Source: Phycisphaerales bacterium | GTDB lineage: Bacteria > Planctomycetota > Phycisphaerae > Phycisphaerales > SM1A02 | Direction of reading: 5' to 3' | Assembly: GCA_029246705.1 (NCBI GenBank) | Contig: JAQWMQ010000029.1 | Location: 35,589 to 99,588, forward strand | DNA: 64,000 nt | Shown here: piece after piece, positions 1-9,064 of the stretch | Numbering within the stretch: the first letter of the stretch is position 1 | Layout: every line of letters begins with the position of its first letter | Notes under the pieces: model-generated | What the model was told of the DNA's origin: nothing | Seen by the model: the letters and a program-made list of their open reading frames with translations, nothing else | Database searches by the model: none | Made by a program: the position numbers and the translations under genes

Positions 1-2
1 CC

Positions 3-545
3 ATTTTAGCCTGCGATGGCAAACCACGAGATCGTGCCATTTCCCGGGGCACTCCAGGTATCACTCTGCACTTTCCCCGCCCGGGAGAGACTGCAGACGA
101 ATTGATAATGGCCTTGATCGCGCGCTCCAGCGCCCCAAAACGGCTGCTGGTGATCACCTCCGACCGAGAAGTGGCGTCTGCGGCCAGGAAACGACGCTGC
201 AGAATTCTCGATTCCGACTCTTTTCTGGGCCATCTGGCCCACGATGCCGATCGGTCAGCTCGAAACCACACCGACCAGACCGTGCTCGAGGAATCGGGAT
301 CACTGGGGGTCGAGGACTGGATCGATCAATTCCAACTCGATGACCAGCTCAAGGGGCTTGCCGCCAGCGAGCCTCCGCCCCCCAGGCCCCGGGAGACGGA
401 GGACACGGAACCAGCTGAGGGTGACCCTGCCTTGCCGCCCAAGCCCCCCACGCCCCCATCACAGGAACCCTGGGAGGCACTGGATACTGATGAGCTCTTG
501 CGTCGGTACGAACGCGGGGGCGACGAGCCCGGCACCCAGGCCTAG
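3..545 (+). CDS. YacP-like NYN-domain ribonuclease, 5' truncated
   Basis: The reading frame is open from the first bases of the window, so the gene begins upstream; 180 C-terminal residues are visible. The frame reads ILACDGKPRDRA, then RPGETADELIMALIAR and KRLLVITSDREV, followed by an acidic-rich stretch. The GETAD motif followed about 25 residues later by VITSDREV is typical of the YacP/Rae1 NYN (PIN-like) family, metal-dependent RNases or RNA-binding proteins; the Asp residues of these motifs form the metal site in the family. The last 70 residues are proline- and glutamate-rich and probably disordered. A downstream TTG/ATG at 102-110 could be mistaken for the start, but the conserved NYN sequence lies upstream of it. 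pdxH follows 10 bp later on the same strand. Confidence 0.8.
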   Translation: MLACDGKPRDRAISRGTPGITLHFPRPGETADELIMALIARSSAPKRLLVITSDREVASAARKRRCRILDSDSFLGHLAHDADRSARNHTDQTVLEESGSLGVEDWIDQFQLDDQLKGLAASEPPPPRPRETEDTEPAEGDPALPPKPPTPPSQEPWEALDTDELLRRYERGGDEPGTQA

Positions 546-555
546 ACTCTGTGGC

Positions 556-1161
556 ATGTCGACCCTTGATTTCGATCACCCCCCGCGTGAACCCGTCGCG
601 ATGGCGAAGGCCTGGCTTGAGCACGCCACGGCATCGACCGGACTGCCCAACCCCAACGCGATGACCCTGGCCACCGTCGATGCCGATGGTGGGCCGAGTG
701 CGCGCATCGTTCTTCTGCGCGGGCTTGATGAGAACGGCGCACTCTTCTTCACGAACTACCGAAGCCGCAAGGGGCGTGCCCTCGGGGCCCACCCTCGCGC
801 CGCGCTGGTTCTTCACTGGGACGTGCTCGAACGCCAGATCCGCATCGAAGGCTCGGTCAGTCGTGCCACCGCCGAGGAATCGGACGGCTACTGGGCGAGT
901 CGTCACCGAGACAGCCAGATCGGAGCCTGGGCCAGTCAGCAGTCGGAGGCACTGGAGTCCCGGGAGGCACTGGTTCAGGCGAACGCGGATTTCGCGCAAC
1001 GGTTCGAAGGGCAGCCGGTCCCTCGACCGGAACACTGGGGCGGTTTTCGGGTGGCCCTTGAAAACGTGGAGTTCTGGGAAGGCAAGCCCGCAAGAGTCCA
1101 CGACCGGATCGTGTACACCGTCGATGGTGGTGACTGGAAGATCCAACGGCTTTCACCCTGA
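556..1161 (+). CDS. pdxH: Pyridoxamine 5'-phosphate oxidase
   Basis: 201 residues, normal for PdxH, the FMN enzyme that oxidises pyridoxamine/pyridoxine 5'-phosphate to pyridoxal 5'-phosphate in the cytoplasm. Visible family motifs: AMTLATVD near residue 37, RIVLLRGLDENGALFFTNY (FMN phosphate-binding strand), SRKGRAL, RQIRIEG, SQIGAWASQQS, and the C-terminal EFWEGKPARVHDR and W-KIQRLSP that close the active site. The ATG at 556 gives the expected N-terminus (about 20 residues before the barrel); a longer in-frame extension to 244 overlaps the preceding gene out of frame and is unlikely. It follows the NYN gene by 10 bp, suggesting cotranscription, and converges on dnaE with 23 bp between stops. 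Confidence 0.95.
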   Translation: MSTLDFDHPPREPVAMAKAWLEHATASTGLPNPNAMTLATVDADGGPSARIVLLRGLDENGALFFTNYRSRKGRALGAHPRAALVLHWDVLERQIRIEGSVSRATAEESDGYWASRHRDSQIGAWASQQSEALESREALVQANADFAQRFEGQPVPRPEHWGGFRVALENVEFWEGKPARVHDRIVYTVDGGDWKIQRLSP

Positions 1162-1184
1162 TCGGTGGTCCACCGACCGCCGGG

Positions 1185-4100
1185 TCAGTCGAAGCTACGC
1201 GGTCGACCGCGCTGCGGGCGCGGCGGTGCCGGAGGCTGGAACCCACCGACCACGCGAACACAACCCGCGCCGACGATTGATTCGACGGCACGCACCAGTT
1301 CGACGGTGGGCACCACCGCGATTCGCTGGGTGCGCAGCGTGACCCTCGAACCATCGACGTCGATGCGCACCAACGGAGGAACGGCGTGACCTTCCCGCGG
1401 AGTCGAAGCGGCGTCGGCCAGGGTCTTGGACAACGCCCGAAGTCGTTCGAGACGAACTGGTTCAGCTTCGGATCGGTCCTCGATGAGAACCTCCATGCAG
1501 GTCGCGAGGTGCTGTGACGCCTGTTCGATCTCGAAGGCATGATCGATCTTCAGGCTGGGGTTGGCCCGTTCGAGATCGACCGAGCCGGAGAAGAGGAGGA
1601 TCCGATCCTTCTCGATCATGTGCTCGCACCGGGTGAACGCCTCGGGGAAGAGCACCGCATCGGCGGAGCCGAACTTGTCCTCGATGGTGAGCATGGCCAT
1701 TCGATCGCCACGCTTGGTCACGGTGGGACGGATCCGACTGACGGTCGCACCGAGCAGTGCCCGTGAACCCTGCTGCAGGTCCGCCAGTGCGTGGGCCGAT
1801 GCGTTGCAGAATTCGCGGATGGTCTCCGAATACTCATCAAGCGGGTGGCCGGAAACGTGGAACCCGAGGGTCTCCTTCTCGAGGTTCAGCGTGCTCATCC
1901 TGTCCCAGGCCACTGCCTGTCGCAGCGGAATGTCCGGAAGTTCATCCTCGGCGGCGTCCGGAGCAGCCCCGAACAGGACCTCCTGGCCGACCGCGCGATC
2001 ATGTGCAAGCTGCTTGCCTGCACCGACCGCATCCGGAATCGTCTCGATCATCGCCGAGCGCGCATCGATCCCATGGATCGAGTCGAAGGTGCCGGACTTG
2101 ACGAGCAGTTCGATCGTCTTGCCGTTCACGCGTCGGTGGTCGACCCGTTCGCAGAAGTCGAACAGGGACGTGTAGACACCATCACGTTCGCGTTCACCGG
2201 TGATCGACTGGATGGCATCGCGGCCCACGCTCTTGATCGCGCCCAGGCCGAACCGGATGTGCCCGCTGCAGGCATCATGCGTCTCATCATCGTCGAAGAC
2301 CACCGAGAAGTCGGTCGCGGATAGGTTCACGTCCGGCGGGCGGACATCGATGCCGACGTGGGGTTGCTCGGGGGTGGAATCGGGCCAGGGAACCCTGCGA
2401 CAACCCTCCATGTACCCGGCCCAGTCCTCGACCTTCTTCGCCTGGCTCTCGAAAGTCAGCACGGCGGCCATGTACTGCGCGGGGAAGTAGCTCTTCAGGA
2501 AGGCGGTCTGGTAGGCGATGATCGCGTAGCCGGTGGAGTGGCTCTTGTTGAAACCGTAGCCGGCGAACTTCAGGATCAACTCGAAGAGGTCGTCGGCCTG
2601 GCTCTTGTCCATGCCCCGTTCGGAACTTCCGGCGAGGAAGCCGGCACGAGCGGCATCGATCTTCTTGTGGTTCTTCTTGGAGATCGCCTTGATGATCGTG
2701 TACGCCTCGCGCAACGGGATGCCACCGAGGTGGTGGAGCACCTGCATGACCTGCTCCTGGTAGATCATGATCCCGTAGGTCTCGGCGGTGTAGCGATCGA
2801 CGATCTCGTTGACCTCCGGAACCGCCTGGCGCCCGTGCTTGCGAGCGACGAAGTCGTCGATGAGGTCCATCGGACCGGGGCGATACAGGGCATTCGCGGC
2901 GATCAGGTCCTCGAGGCGGTCGGGTTGCAGCTCGATCAGCAGGCGTCTCATCCCGTCGGACTCGAACTGGAACACCCCGTCGGTGTCGGCACGACTGAAG
3001 AGGTCGAAGACCTTCTGGTCGTCGAAGACCAGGCGGTCGAGGTCGAGCGGGTGCGGGCGCTGGTCCTGGGTGTCACCCGCCTCGGGTGCCTCCTGGCCGA
3101 GCGTGTGCCAGATCTCTTCTTCGCTGAGTGACTCACGAACCAGCTTCTTCGCCAGTTCAATGGTGGAAAGCGTGCGCAACCCGAGGAAATCCATCTTCAG
3201 GAGACCACGGCGTTCACAGGTCGGGCCGTCCCACTGAGTCACGATGTCGTCGCTGCCGGAAGGCTTCAGGAGCGGAACGATCGTGTCCAGCGGCTGGGTC
3301 GCGATGACCACCCCGGCTGCGTGCACGCTCGAGTGGCGGGCGTGTCCCTCGAGCGCCTTCGCATGCTCGATGACCCGACCCACGCTGGGGTTGGTCTTGC
3401 ATTCGTCCCGAAGCTTCGGTTCACGCTGCAGCGCGTCGTCGATCGTGATGTCGAGTTCACTGGGCACGAGGTTCGCCAGCCGCTGGCCCTCGTGGGGTGG
3501 CAGCCCCATGACGCGTGCGACATCCTTGATCGCGAAACGAGCCTTGAGTCGACCGAAGGTGATGATCTGCGCGACGTGTCCGTACTTCTTCTTGACGTAG
3601 TCGATGCAGTCGCCGCGGCCGTCCTGGCACATGTCGATATCGATGTCGGGGTATTCAGCACGATCGGGATCGGTGAATCGCTCGAAGAGAAGGCCGTAGC
3701 GTTCCGGACAGGCGTTGGAGAGACCCAGGACGTAACCGACCATGGTGCCCACGCCGGAACCACGTGCATTGGTCGGGATGCCGTTCTGCCGAGCCCAGTT
3801 GACGAAGTCCCAGACGATCAGGAAATAGGCACTGATCAGCTTGTCCGCGAGGATGCGAAGTTCGCGTTCCAGCCGTTCGCGGATCTTCGGCGTGATGCCC
3901 TCGGGGCCGTAACGCCAGAGAAGACCGGCTTCGCAGAGATCCCGAAGCGCCTCGTCGCAGCCTTCCTTCAGGTCGGAGGCGGAGATCTCGGGCTCCTTTT
4001 CCGCGTCGAATGGAAGCAGCTCGAAGCTCGAGCAGTACGACTTGAACCAGTCGGTGAGATCCCCTCCGTCGTACTTCGGAGGCACGCCGGGATGGACCAC

Positions 4101-5060
4101 CTTCACCACGGGCGCGTGGTTCTCCTCGGTGGCGAGGTCCACCGAACAGCGATCGGCGATGCGAACGGTGTTGGCGACGGCTTCGGGTTCGTCGTGGAAG
4201 AGATCCGCCATCTCCGCGGGGCTCTTCACGTAGAGACCCTCGGGATAACGAAGGCGATCGTTCTCGTCCTTCATCTTGCTCATGCTGATGCAGCAGAGCG
4301 TGTCATGGACGTCGTGATCCTCCTTGAGCAGGAAGTGCGCATCGTTGTCGACCACGATCGGTGCATCGATGATCTCGGCGATCCGCTTGAGGTGCGGGTT
4401 GATCGCCTCCTGCTCCGGAACGTGTCGCTGGAGTTCGACGAAGAAGCAGGGTTCCCCCGCTTCATTGGTTCCGAAGACCTCCTTGTGCCAACGCGCCTCC
4501 TCCAGTGCGGCCTCCCAGTGCTTTTCGGAGTTGTCCCGCACGTAGCGCTCGAGGTGGAAGGCGATGGACGAACCGAGGTGACCATTGATCGCGATCAACC
4601 CATCGGACCACTGCTCAAGCGTGGACTTGTCCATCCTCGGCTTGTAGTAGAACCCGTTGACGTAGCTGTCGGAGGAGAGCTTCAAGAGGTTTCGCCAGCC
4701 CTGGATGTTCTCGGCGAGGAGAACCAGGTGGAAACCACCGTCCTTCACCCCGGTGTGGGTTCGATCCTTGCGGTCACCCTGGGCGACATAGGCCTCGATC
4801 CCGAGAATCGGCTTGATACCGGCTGACTTGGCGGCGTCGTGGAACTCGATCGCGGCATGGAGATTGCCGTGATCGGTGACCGCGACCGAATCCATGCCCA
4901 GGGCCTTGACCCGGTCGATCAGCCGCCGAACCGTGATCCCGCCGTCGAGCAGCGAATATTCCGTGTGGAGATGGAGGTGGACGAAGCGCTCGGAGGAACC
5001 AGCGGCCCTGGATCCGGGTGAACCGGGACTTTGTGGGCTTGGAGGGCTTGATTTGGGCAT
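1185..5060 (-). CDS. dnaE: DNA polymerase III alpha subunit (DnaE type)
   Basis: Replicative polymerase catalytic subunit, 1291 residues, somewhat longer than the usual ~1160. Domains in order: PHP domain opening with HLHLHTEYSLLDGG (residues ~28-41) and VTDHGNLHAAIEF, with its histidines retained, so metal-dependent proofreading is possible; polymerase palm with the catalytic acidic motif PDIDID (~470) and the fingers/thumb region with GVFQFESDGMR and RPGPMDLIDDF; helix-hairpin-helix region (AYTIIKAISKKNHKKID, FNKSHSTGYAIIAYQTA); OB fold near the C-terminus (RALLGATVSRIRPTVTKRGDRMAMLTIED split across 1.6-1.8 kb). The ATG at 5060 has AGGAGG five bases upstream; in-frame ATGs at 5078/5087 and further extension have no family match. 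No clamp-loader genes lie nearby. Its upstream side faces the small membrane-protein gene divergently over 200 bp. Confidence 0.97.
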   Translation of the reverse strand: MPKSSPPSPQSPGSPGSRAAGSSERFVHLHLHTEYSLLDGGITVRRLIDRVKALGMDSVAVTDHGNLHAAIEFHDAAKSAGIKPILGIEAYVAQGDRKDRTHTGVKDGGFHLVLLAENIQGWRNLLKLSSDSYVNGFYYKPRMDKSTLEQWSDGLIAINGHLGSSIAFHLERYVRDNSEKHWEAALEEARWHKEVFGTNEAGEPCFFVELQRHVPEQEAINPHLKRIAEIIDAPIVVDNDAHFLLKEDHDVHDTLCCISMSKMKDENDRLRYPEGLYVKSPAEMADLFHDEPEAVANTVRIADRCSVDLATEENHAPVVKVVHPGVPPKYDGGDLTDWFKSYCSSFELLPFDAEKEPEISASDLKEGCDEALRDLCEAGLLWRYGPEGITPKIRERLERELRILADKLISAYFLIVWDFVNWARQNGIPTNARGSGVGTMVGYVLGLSNACPERYGLLFERFTDPDRAEYPDIDIDMCQDGRGDCIDYVKKKYGHVAQIITFGRLKARFAIKDVARVMGLPPHEGQRLANLVPSELDITIDDALQREPKLRDECKTNPSVGRVIEHAKALEGHARHSSVHAAGVVIATQPLDTIVPLLKPSGSDDIVTQWDGPTCERRGLLKMDFLGLRTLSTIELAKKLVRESLSEEEIWHTLGQEAPEAGDTQDQRPHPLDLDRLVFDDQKVFDLFSRADTDGVFQFESDGMRRLLIELQPDRLEDLIAANALYRPGPMDLIDDFVARKHGRQAVPEVNEIVDRYTAETYGIMIYQEQVMQVLHHLGGIPLREAYTIIKAISKKNHKKIDAARAGFLAGSSERGMDKSQADDLFELILKFAGYGFNKSHSTGYAIIAYQTAFLKSYFPAQYMAAVLTFESQAKKVEDWAGYMEGCRRVPWPDSTPEQPHVGIDVRPPDVNLSATDFSVVFDDDETHDACSGHIRFGLGAIKSVGRDAIQSITGERERDGVYTSLFDFCERVDHRRVNGKTIELLVKSGTFDSIHGIDARSAMIETIPDAVGAGKQLAHDRAVGQEVLFGAAPDAAEDELPDIPLRQAVAWDRMSTLNLEKETLGFHVSGHPLDEYSETIREFCNASAHALADLQQGSRALLGATVSRIRPTVTKRGDRMAMLTIEDKFGSADAVLFPEAFTRCEHMIEKDRILLFSGSVDLERANPSLKIDHAFEIEQASQHLATCMEVLIEDRSEAEPVRLERLRALSKTLADAASTPREGHAVPPLVRIDVDGSRVTLRTQRIAVVPTVELVRAVESIVGAGCVRVVGGFQPPAPPRPQRGRPRSFD

Positions 5061-5260
5061 CCATGCCTCCTGTGACATCAGGGGCATGAGCCCCAGGCTG
5101 GTCCTTGAACGCCCAGTATAGTCCGAAAATCCGGTATTCAAGCCCCATTGATCGCAGCTGACAGGGTGTGCACACGATTCATGGGTGTGGAACGATCCAG
5201 GTGATACGGATGTTCGTAGGAAGAACGGATAGTCTCTGACCAAGACGGAAGGAAACACCC

Positions 5261-5566
5261 ATGTACAAGGCAACGACCACCCGGTTCATCAATATGGGGG
5301 CCAACGGCAAGCGGCAGGTCTGGATGGCGATGGCACATCGATCGCGATTCGAACAGATCCTTGCCGTGGTGCTCGGCCTGCTGGTGGCGATTCCCCTGAC
5401 CGTGGTGATCCTGGGCACGGGCGTGGTGCTGCTGACCCTGGGCCTGATCCTGGGGCTGGTGATGACCGTCGTGTTCTGGTTCAAGCGACGCTTCGGAGGC
5501 CCTCGCCCCGAAGCAGGCAGGAAGAACGTCCGGGTCGTGGGACAGTCGGAAAACGCGAACTGGTGA
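5261..5566 (+). CDS. Small membrane protein, function unknown
   Basis: 101 residues. A polar N-terminus (MYKATTTRFINMGANGKRQ) is followed by a long hydrophobic stretch from about residue 30 to 72 (FEQILAVVLGLLVAIPLT, then VVLLTLGLILGLVMTVVFW), enough for two membrane helices with a short turn, and a basic soluble tail (FKRRFGGPRPEAGRK). GGAAGGA lies about 8 bases before the ATG. The gene is divergent from dnaE and converges on the aminotransferase gene 18 bp away. I do not recognise a family; the layout resembles small planctomycete membrane proteins of unknown role. Confidence 0.7.
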   Translation: MYKATTTRFINMGANGKRQVWMAMAHRSRFEQILAVVLGLLVAIPLTVVILGTGVVLLTLGLILGLVMTVVFWFKRRFGGPRPEAGRKNVRVVGQSENANW

Positions 5567-5584
5567 CCTTCGTCGGGAACGACT

Positions 5585-6529
5585 TCATGCTTCGGTGTCG
5601 GGACCGAGTCCGAAGCGGGTCTCCCGATCGAGAAGGGCTTCGAAGCCGCTGTGGAGCGCCTTGAAGACCGGGCCGGGTGCGCCACCGGTGATCGTTTCAC
5701 GTTCGATGCCGGTCACTGGAAGCAGACCCCAGCCTGAATTGGACAACATGACCTCGTCTGCAGTGAGCACATCGTTGATGTCGAGCAACCTCCGCTCGAT
5801 CACCAGCCCGTTTTCACGTGCGATCTCGAAGAGTGCGGAACGAGTCACGCCCGGCAGGACCGGCGATGGCAGTGCGCCCTGCTCCTCCTCGCCTCGGGCG
5901 AATGGCGTGCAGATGGTGTCACCACGAACCACGAAGACATTCGAGGTCGAGCCGCAACCAAGGTGGTTGCTGACCGTGAACCAGAGCGCTTCGGCGGCAC
6001 CATGGGTACCAGCGGACTGAAGCGCGGAAAGCCGGGCCCAGTAGGCCAGGGTCTTGTGACCGGCGTGTGAATCGAACGGGTTGAGCCGGTCGTTGGCCAC
6101 GACCACGCGAATACCCTTTTCGTAGAGGGCGTCGGGGTAGACCGTGCGTGGCTGGGCGTGAATCAGGATCGTGGGGTCGATCTCCTGGGTCTTGTCCGGG
6201 CGTCGAATCATGGCACCGCCGGAAAGCGTGAGCCGGATACGCGCCTCTTGCAGGCCGTTGCGTGCGACCGTTTCCTGGATCGCCTCGACCAGAGGCCCGG
6301 GACGCAGGGTGTCGGTGAGCATGAGCTCCTTGGCCGACTCGGCCAGTCGAGCCATGTGCGCTTCGGGCCTGAAGACCTGGCCATGCGCGGCCCGCATGGT
6401 CTCGAAGAGACCCACCGCATGCTGGAACCCCATGTCGAAGGCGGAAACCTTCGCCTCCGAGACATCCACGAAGCTGCCATTGAGCCAGGCGAGCAGCGGA
6501 CGCGCCTCTTCGGTGGAATCGTTGGTCAT
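5585..6529 (-). CDS. Class IV aminotransferase (IlvE/PabC/D-amino-acid transaminase fold)
   Basis: 314 residues, PLP fold type IV. The N-terminus LLAWLNGSFVDVSEAKVSAFDMGFQHAVGLFET is split by the conserved G-F-x-x-G-x-FET motif; GHKTLAYW carries the presumed Schiff-base Lys (~163); GCGSTSNVFVV corresponds to the conserved E/S-x-SN phosphate-binding loop, with Gly-Ser in place of the usual Glu; SPVLPGVTRSALFEIARENG is the classic C-terminal signature. Whether it is a branched-chain aminotransferase, an aminodeoxychorismate lyase or a D-amino-acid transaminase cannot be decided from sequence alone. Its ATG overlaps the stop of the upstream gene in an ATGA junction, so the two are translationally coupled. 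Confidence 0.88.
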   Translation of the reverse strand: MTNDSTEEARPLLAWLNGSFVDVSEAKVSAFDMGFQHAVGLFETMRAAHGQVFRPEAHMARLAESAKELMLTDTLRPGPLVEAIQETVARNGLQEARIRLTLSGGAMIRRPDKTQEIDPTILIHAQPRTVYPDALYEKGIRVVVANDRLNPFDSHAGHKTLAYWARLSALQSAGTHGAAEALWFTVSNHLGCGSTSNVFVVRGDTICTPFARGEEEQGALPSPVLPGVTRSALFEIARENGLVIERRLLDINDVLTADEVMLSNSGWGLLPVTGIERETITGGAPGPVFKALHSGFEALLDRETRFGLGPDTEA

Positions 6530-6984
6530 GGAGTCACTTCCTTCGGAGTCGGTGGTGACCCGCCCACGCCGATCAACCTGGGCGTGGTTCCCAGATCATC
6601 AAAGCCCAGGAGGAGGTCGATCGAGGGTACCTCGGGCCAGATCAACTGCACACGCCAGCGGAACCCCGTGGCCCCGGTTTCCTCGAGGCGGGCGAGCACG
6701 GTCACCGGCTCCGTGACCGAGCCAAGATCGGACAGGCGCTTTGAAAGATCCATGAGCAGGATGGGGTGGGCCGCGGAATCCGACAGCCAGCTGGGGCATT
6801 CGGTCCGAGCTCCCCAGGTCGCCACTGCCTGGCCGTATGCCTCGGCGGCGGTCATGCGCTGGCGCTCGAGGCGTCCGCTGATGAAGGCCACGGGGATCGC
6901 GACCGCGATGATCAGGATCGGCCAGGCCAATCGGCGGCGCCAGGGACTGCGTCTGGTGGATGCTCGAGACTGAACAGATGACAT
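6526..6984 (-). CDS. Small membrane-anchored protein, function unknown
   Basis: 152 residues. A basic N-terminus (STRRSPWRRRLAW) precedes one hydrophobic helix (PILIIAVAIPVAFISG, residues ~24-40), followed by a soluble domain of about 110 residues with no family I recognise; the predicted topology is N-in with an extracytoplasmic domain. The ATG at 6984 is chosen because the positively charged anchor begins there; further upstream the frame is antisense to the ABC-F gene. The stop overlaps the aminotransferase start by ATGA. It is divergent from the ABC-F gene, with 46 bp between start codons. Confidence 0.7.
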   Translation of the reverse strand: MSSVQSRASTRRSPWRRRLAWPILIIAVAIPVAFISGRLERQRMTAAEAYGQAVATWGARTECPSWLSDSAAHPILLMDLSKRLSDLGSVTEPVTVLARLEETGATGFRWRVQLIWPEVPSIDLLLGFDDLGTTPRLIGVGGSPPTPKEVTP

Positions 6985-7030
6985 TGGCGGAAGTCTAGCA
7001 GCGCGCCGCCCCTTATACTTGGCCGACTGC

Positions 7031-9043
7031 ATGCCACTGCTGACCGTATCCAACGTCCACCATGCCTTCGGCACCCGAGTCATCCTGAACGGAGCGACGC
7101 TGTCGATCGACCAGGGCGAGAAGATCGGGTTGGTCGGACGCAATGGCACGGGAAAGACCACCCTGCTCTCGGCGATTCGTGGGGCGCTCCAGCCCGATGA
7201 GGGCACCGTGCAGATACAGAAGGGCATCCGGGTCGGGTACCTGGGACAGCACCCGGACATCGAGCCCGGCCAAAGCGTCCGTGAGACCGCGGAACGCGCG
7301 TTCGCCCGTCTGTACGAGCTGCACCGGGAGATGGACCGGAACTACGAGCTGATGGCGGAAACCGAGGGCCCGGACCTCGACCGCCTGCTCGCGCGCCAGG
7401 CCACGCTCGAGAATGAATTGGCCAATGAGGGTGGCTACGCCGTCGACCACCTCATCGACGGAACGCTTGCCGGGCTCGGCTTCTCGAATGAGCAGTGCGC
7501 CCAGCCCGTCGAGACCCTCTCCGGTGGAGAGCAGGGACGCCTGGGCCTGGCCAGGCTGCTTCTGGAACGGCCGGACCTCCTGCTTCTGGACGAACCGACC
7601 AACCACCTCGACATCGATGGCAGACAATGGCTCGAGAAGTTCCTTTCCGAGGAATACGACGGCGCGGTCCTCGTGGTCAGCCACGACCGCTGGCTGCTCG
7701 ACAAGGTCGTGGGCAGGATCGCCGAGGTGGAACGAGGCGTCATGCGTGACTACCCCGGGAACTACCACGCCTACATCGAACTTCGCCAGGAAAGGATGCT
7801 GACCGAATCTCGACGGCATGCGAAACAGCTCGACAAGATCCGGGCCGAAGAGAGCTTCATCAGGAAGTACAAGGAAGGCCAGCGCGCGAAGCAGGCTCGT
7901 GGACGGGCCGGGCGACTGGAACGATTCAAGGAGCAGGAACTCGTTGAACGTCCGATGGAACTGGACGTGATGCGCCTCAACCTGCCGAAGCCACCGAGGG
8001 TCGGGGACATCGTGATCTCGGCTGAGGGGCTCACGCGGAAGATCCCCGACAGGACACTTTTCGAGGACTTCTCCATCGCGATCCGGCCCGGCGACAGGAT
8101 CGGCGTGATCGGACCCAACGGTATCGGCAAGACCACCCTCATCAGGACCATGCTTGGTGACCTGAACTCTGAAACAGGCGAGGTTCGTCGCAGTCCGAGG
8201 TTGAGTGTCGGATGGTTCAGGCAGACCCATGAGCACCTTGATCTCTCGCTCACCGTCTGGCAGTACCTGCAATCCGTGATCGTCTCGACCGATGGAGAAG
8301 CCAAGGCCTCGGAGCAGCAGGCTCGCAATCTTGCCGGAGCGTTCCTGTTCTCCGGTTCGGAACAGGACAAGACGTTCGATCTGCTGTCCGGAGGCGAACG
8401 GGCAAGAGCGATGCTGGCAGGGCTGGTCTCATCAGCGCACAACCTGCTGGTCCTCGATGAACCCAGCAACCACCTCGACATCCCCTCCGCCGAACGACTC
8501 GAACAGGCACTGCTCCAATACGGCGAGGAAGGCCCCCACGGAGGCGCCTTGCTTCTGGTGAGCCACGACCGTGCGCTTCTGCAGGCGACCTGCACGCAAC
8601 TGATCATCTTCGAGGAAGGCCAGCATCCACGCCTCTTTCGTGGGCGATACAGCGACTACCTTGCCGAACAGGAAGCCACAACCCGCTCGAAACGATCGGA
8701 GAAGCCACGCCCGTCAGGCAAGAAGGCCAAGAGCGGCGACAAGCAGTCGAACAAGGCGTCGAACAAGGCGTCGAACAAGGCGTCGAACAAGGCGTCGAAC
8801 AAGGCAAGGGGATCGGGCAAGAAACAGACCAAGGACCCCTTGTCACGGCTCTCGACCACGGAGCTGGAGACGTCCATCGAGAAGCTGTCGGAACAACTTT
8901 CGGCAGTGGATCTCGAAATGGCGGCACCGGAATCCTGGAGCGACCAGAAGAAGTCGAAACGACTCCAGAAGCAAAGAAAAAAGCTCCAGGATGAACTGGA
9001 GCCGCTGGAGTTCGAATGGTCTCGACGCGCGGAGGCGGAGTGA
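7031..9043 (+). CDS. ABC-F family ATPase, Uup-like
   Basis: 670 residues. Two ABC cassettes without membrane segments: Walker A GRNGTGKTT, signature LSGGEQGRLGLARLLL and Walker B DLLLLDEPTNHLD; then Walker A GPNGIGKTT, signature LSGGERARAMLAG and NLLVLDEPSNHLD. The linker between the cassettes is a charged helical arm. After the second cassette comes a lysine-rich linker with a five-fold SNKA repeat, then a C-terminal coiled coil (TTELETSIEKLSEQLSAV and KKSKRLQKQRKKLQDELEPL). The C-terminal coiled coil is characteristic of Uup, which binds branched DNA or ribosomes; other ABC-F proteins act on the ribosome. ATG at 7031 is preferred over an in-frame TTG four codons upstream. Converges on the anti-sigma gene with 21 bp between stops. 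Confidence 0.92.
   Translation: MPLLTVSNVHHAFGTRVILNGATLSIDQGEKIGLVGRNGTGKTTLLSAIRGALQPDEGTVQIQKGIRVGYLGQHPDIEPGQSVRETAERAFARLYELHREMDRNYELMAETEGPDLDRLLARQATLENELANEGGYAVDHLIDGTLAGLGFSNEQCAQPVETLSGGEQGRLGLARLLLERPDLLLLDEPTNHLDIDGRQWLEKFLSEEYDGAVLVVSHDRWLLDKVVGRIAEVERGVMRDYPGNYHAYIELRQERMLTESRRHAKQLDKIRAEESFIRKYKEGQRAKQARGRAGRLERFKEQELVERPMELDVMRLNLPKPPRVGDIVISAEGLTRKIPDRTLFEDFSIAIRPGDRIGVIGPNGIGKTTLIRTMLGDLNSETGEVRRSPRLSVGWFRQTHEHLDLSLTVWQYLQSVIVSTDGEAKASEQQARNLAGAFLFSGSEQDKTFDLLSGGERARAMLAGLVSSAHNLLVLDEPSNHLDIPSAERLEQALLQYGEEGPHGGALLLVSHDRALLQATCTQLIIFEEGQHPRLFRGRYSDYLAEQEATTRSKRSEKPRPSGKKAKSGDKQSNKASNKASNKASNKASNKARGSGKKQTKDPLSRLSTTELETSIEKLSEQLSAVDLEMAAPESWSDQKKSKRLQKQRKKLQDELEPLEFEWSRRAEAE
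8750..8803 (+). repeat. 12-bp tandem repeat inside the ABC-F gene
   Basis: Five near-identical copies of TCGAACAAGGCG (the last ends AAGGCA) encode SNKA five times in the linker between the second ABC cassette and the C-terminal coiled coil. The unit is a multiple of three, so copy-number change alters linker length without a frameshift. It has no spacers and is not a CRISPR. Confidence 0.9.
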
Positions 9044-9064
9044 ATTCAGACTCGACGAATGACG

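Noticed and set aside
3321..4826. 501-codon antisense frame inside dnaE
   Set aside because: Shadow of the conserved polymerase gene; no start signal or family.
8745..8803. Possible CRISPR array
   Set aside because: Repeats are 12 bp, contiguous, without spacers, and in frame within a coding gene.
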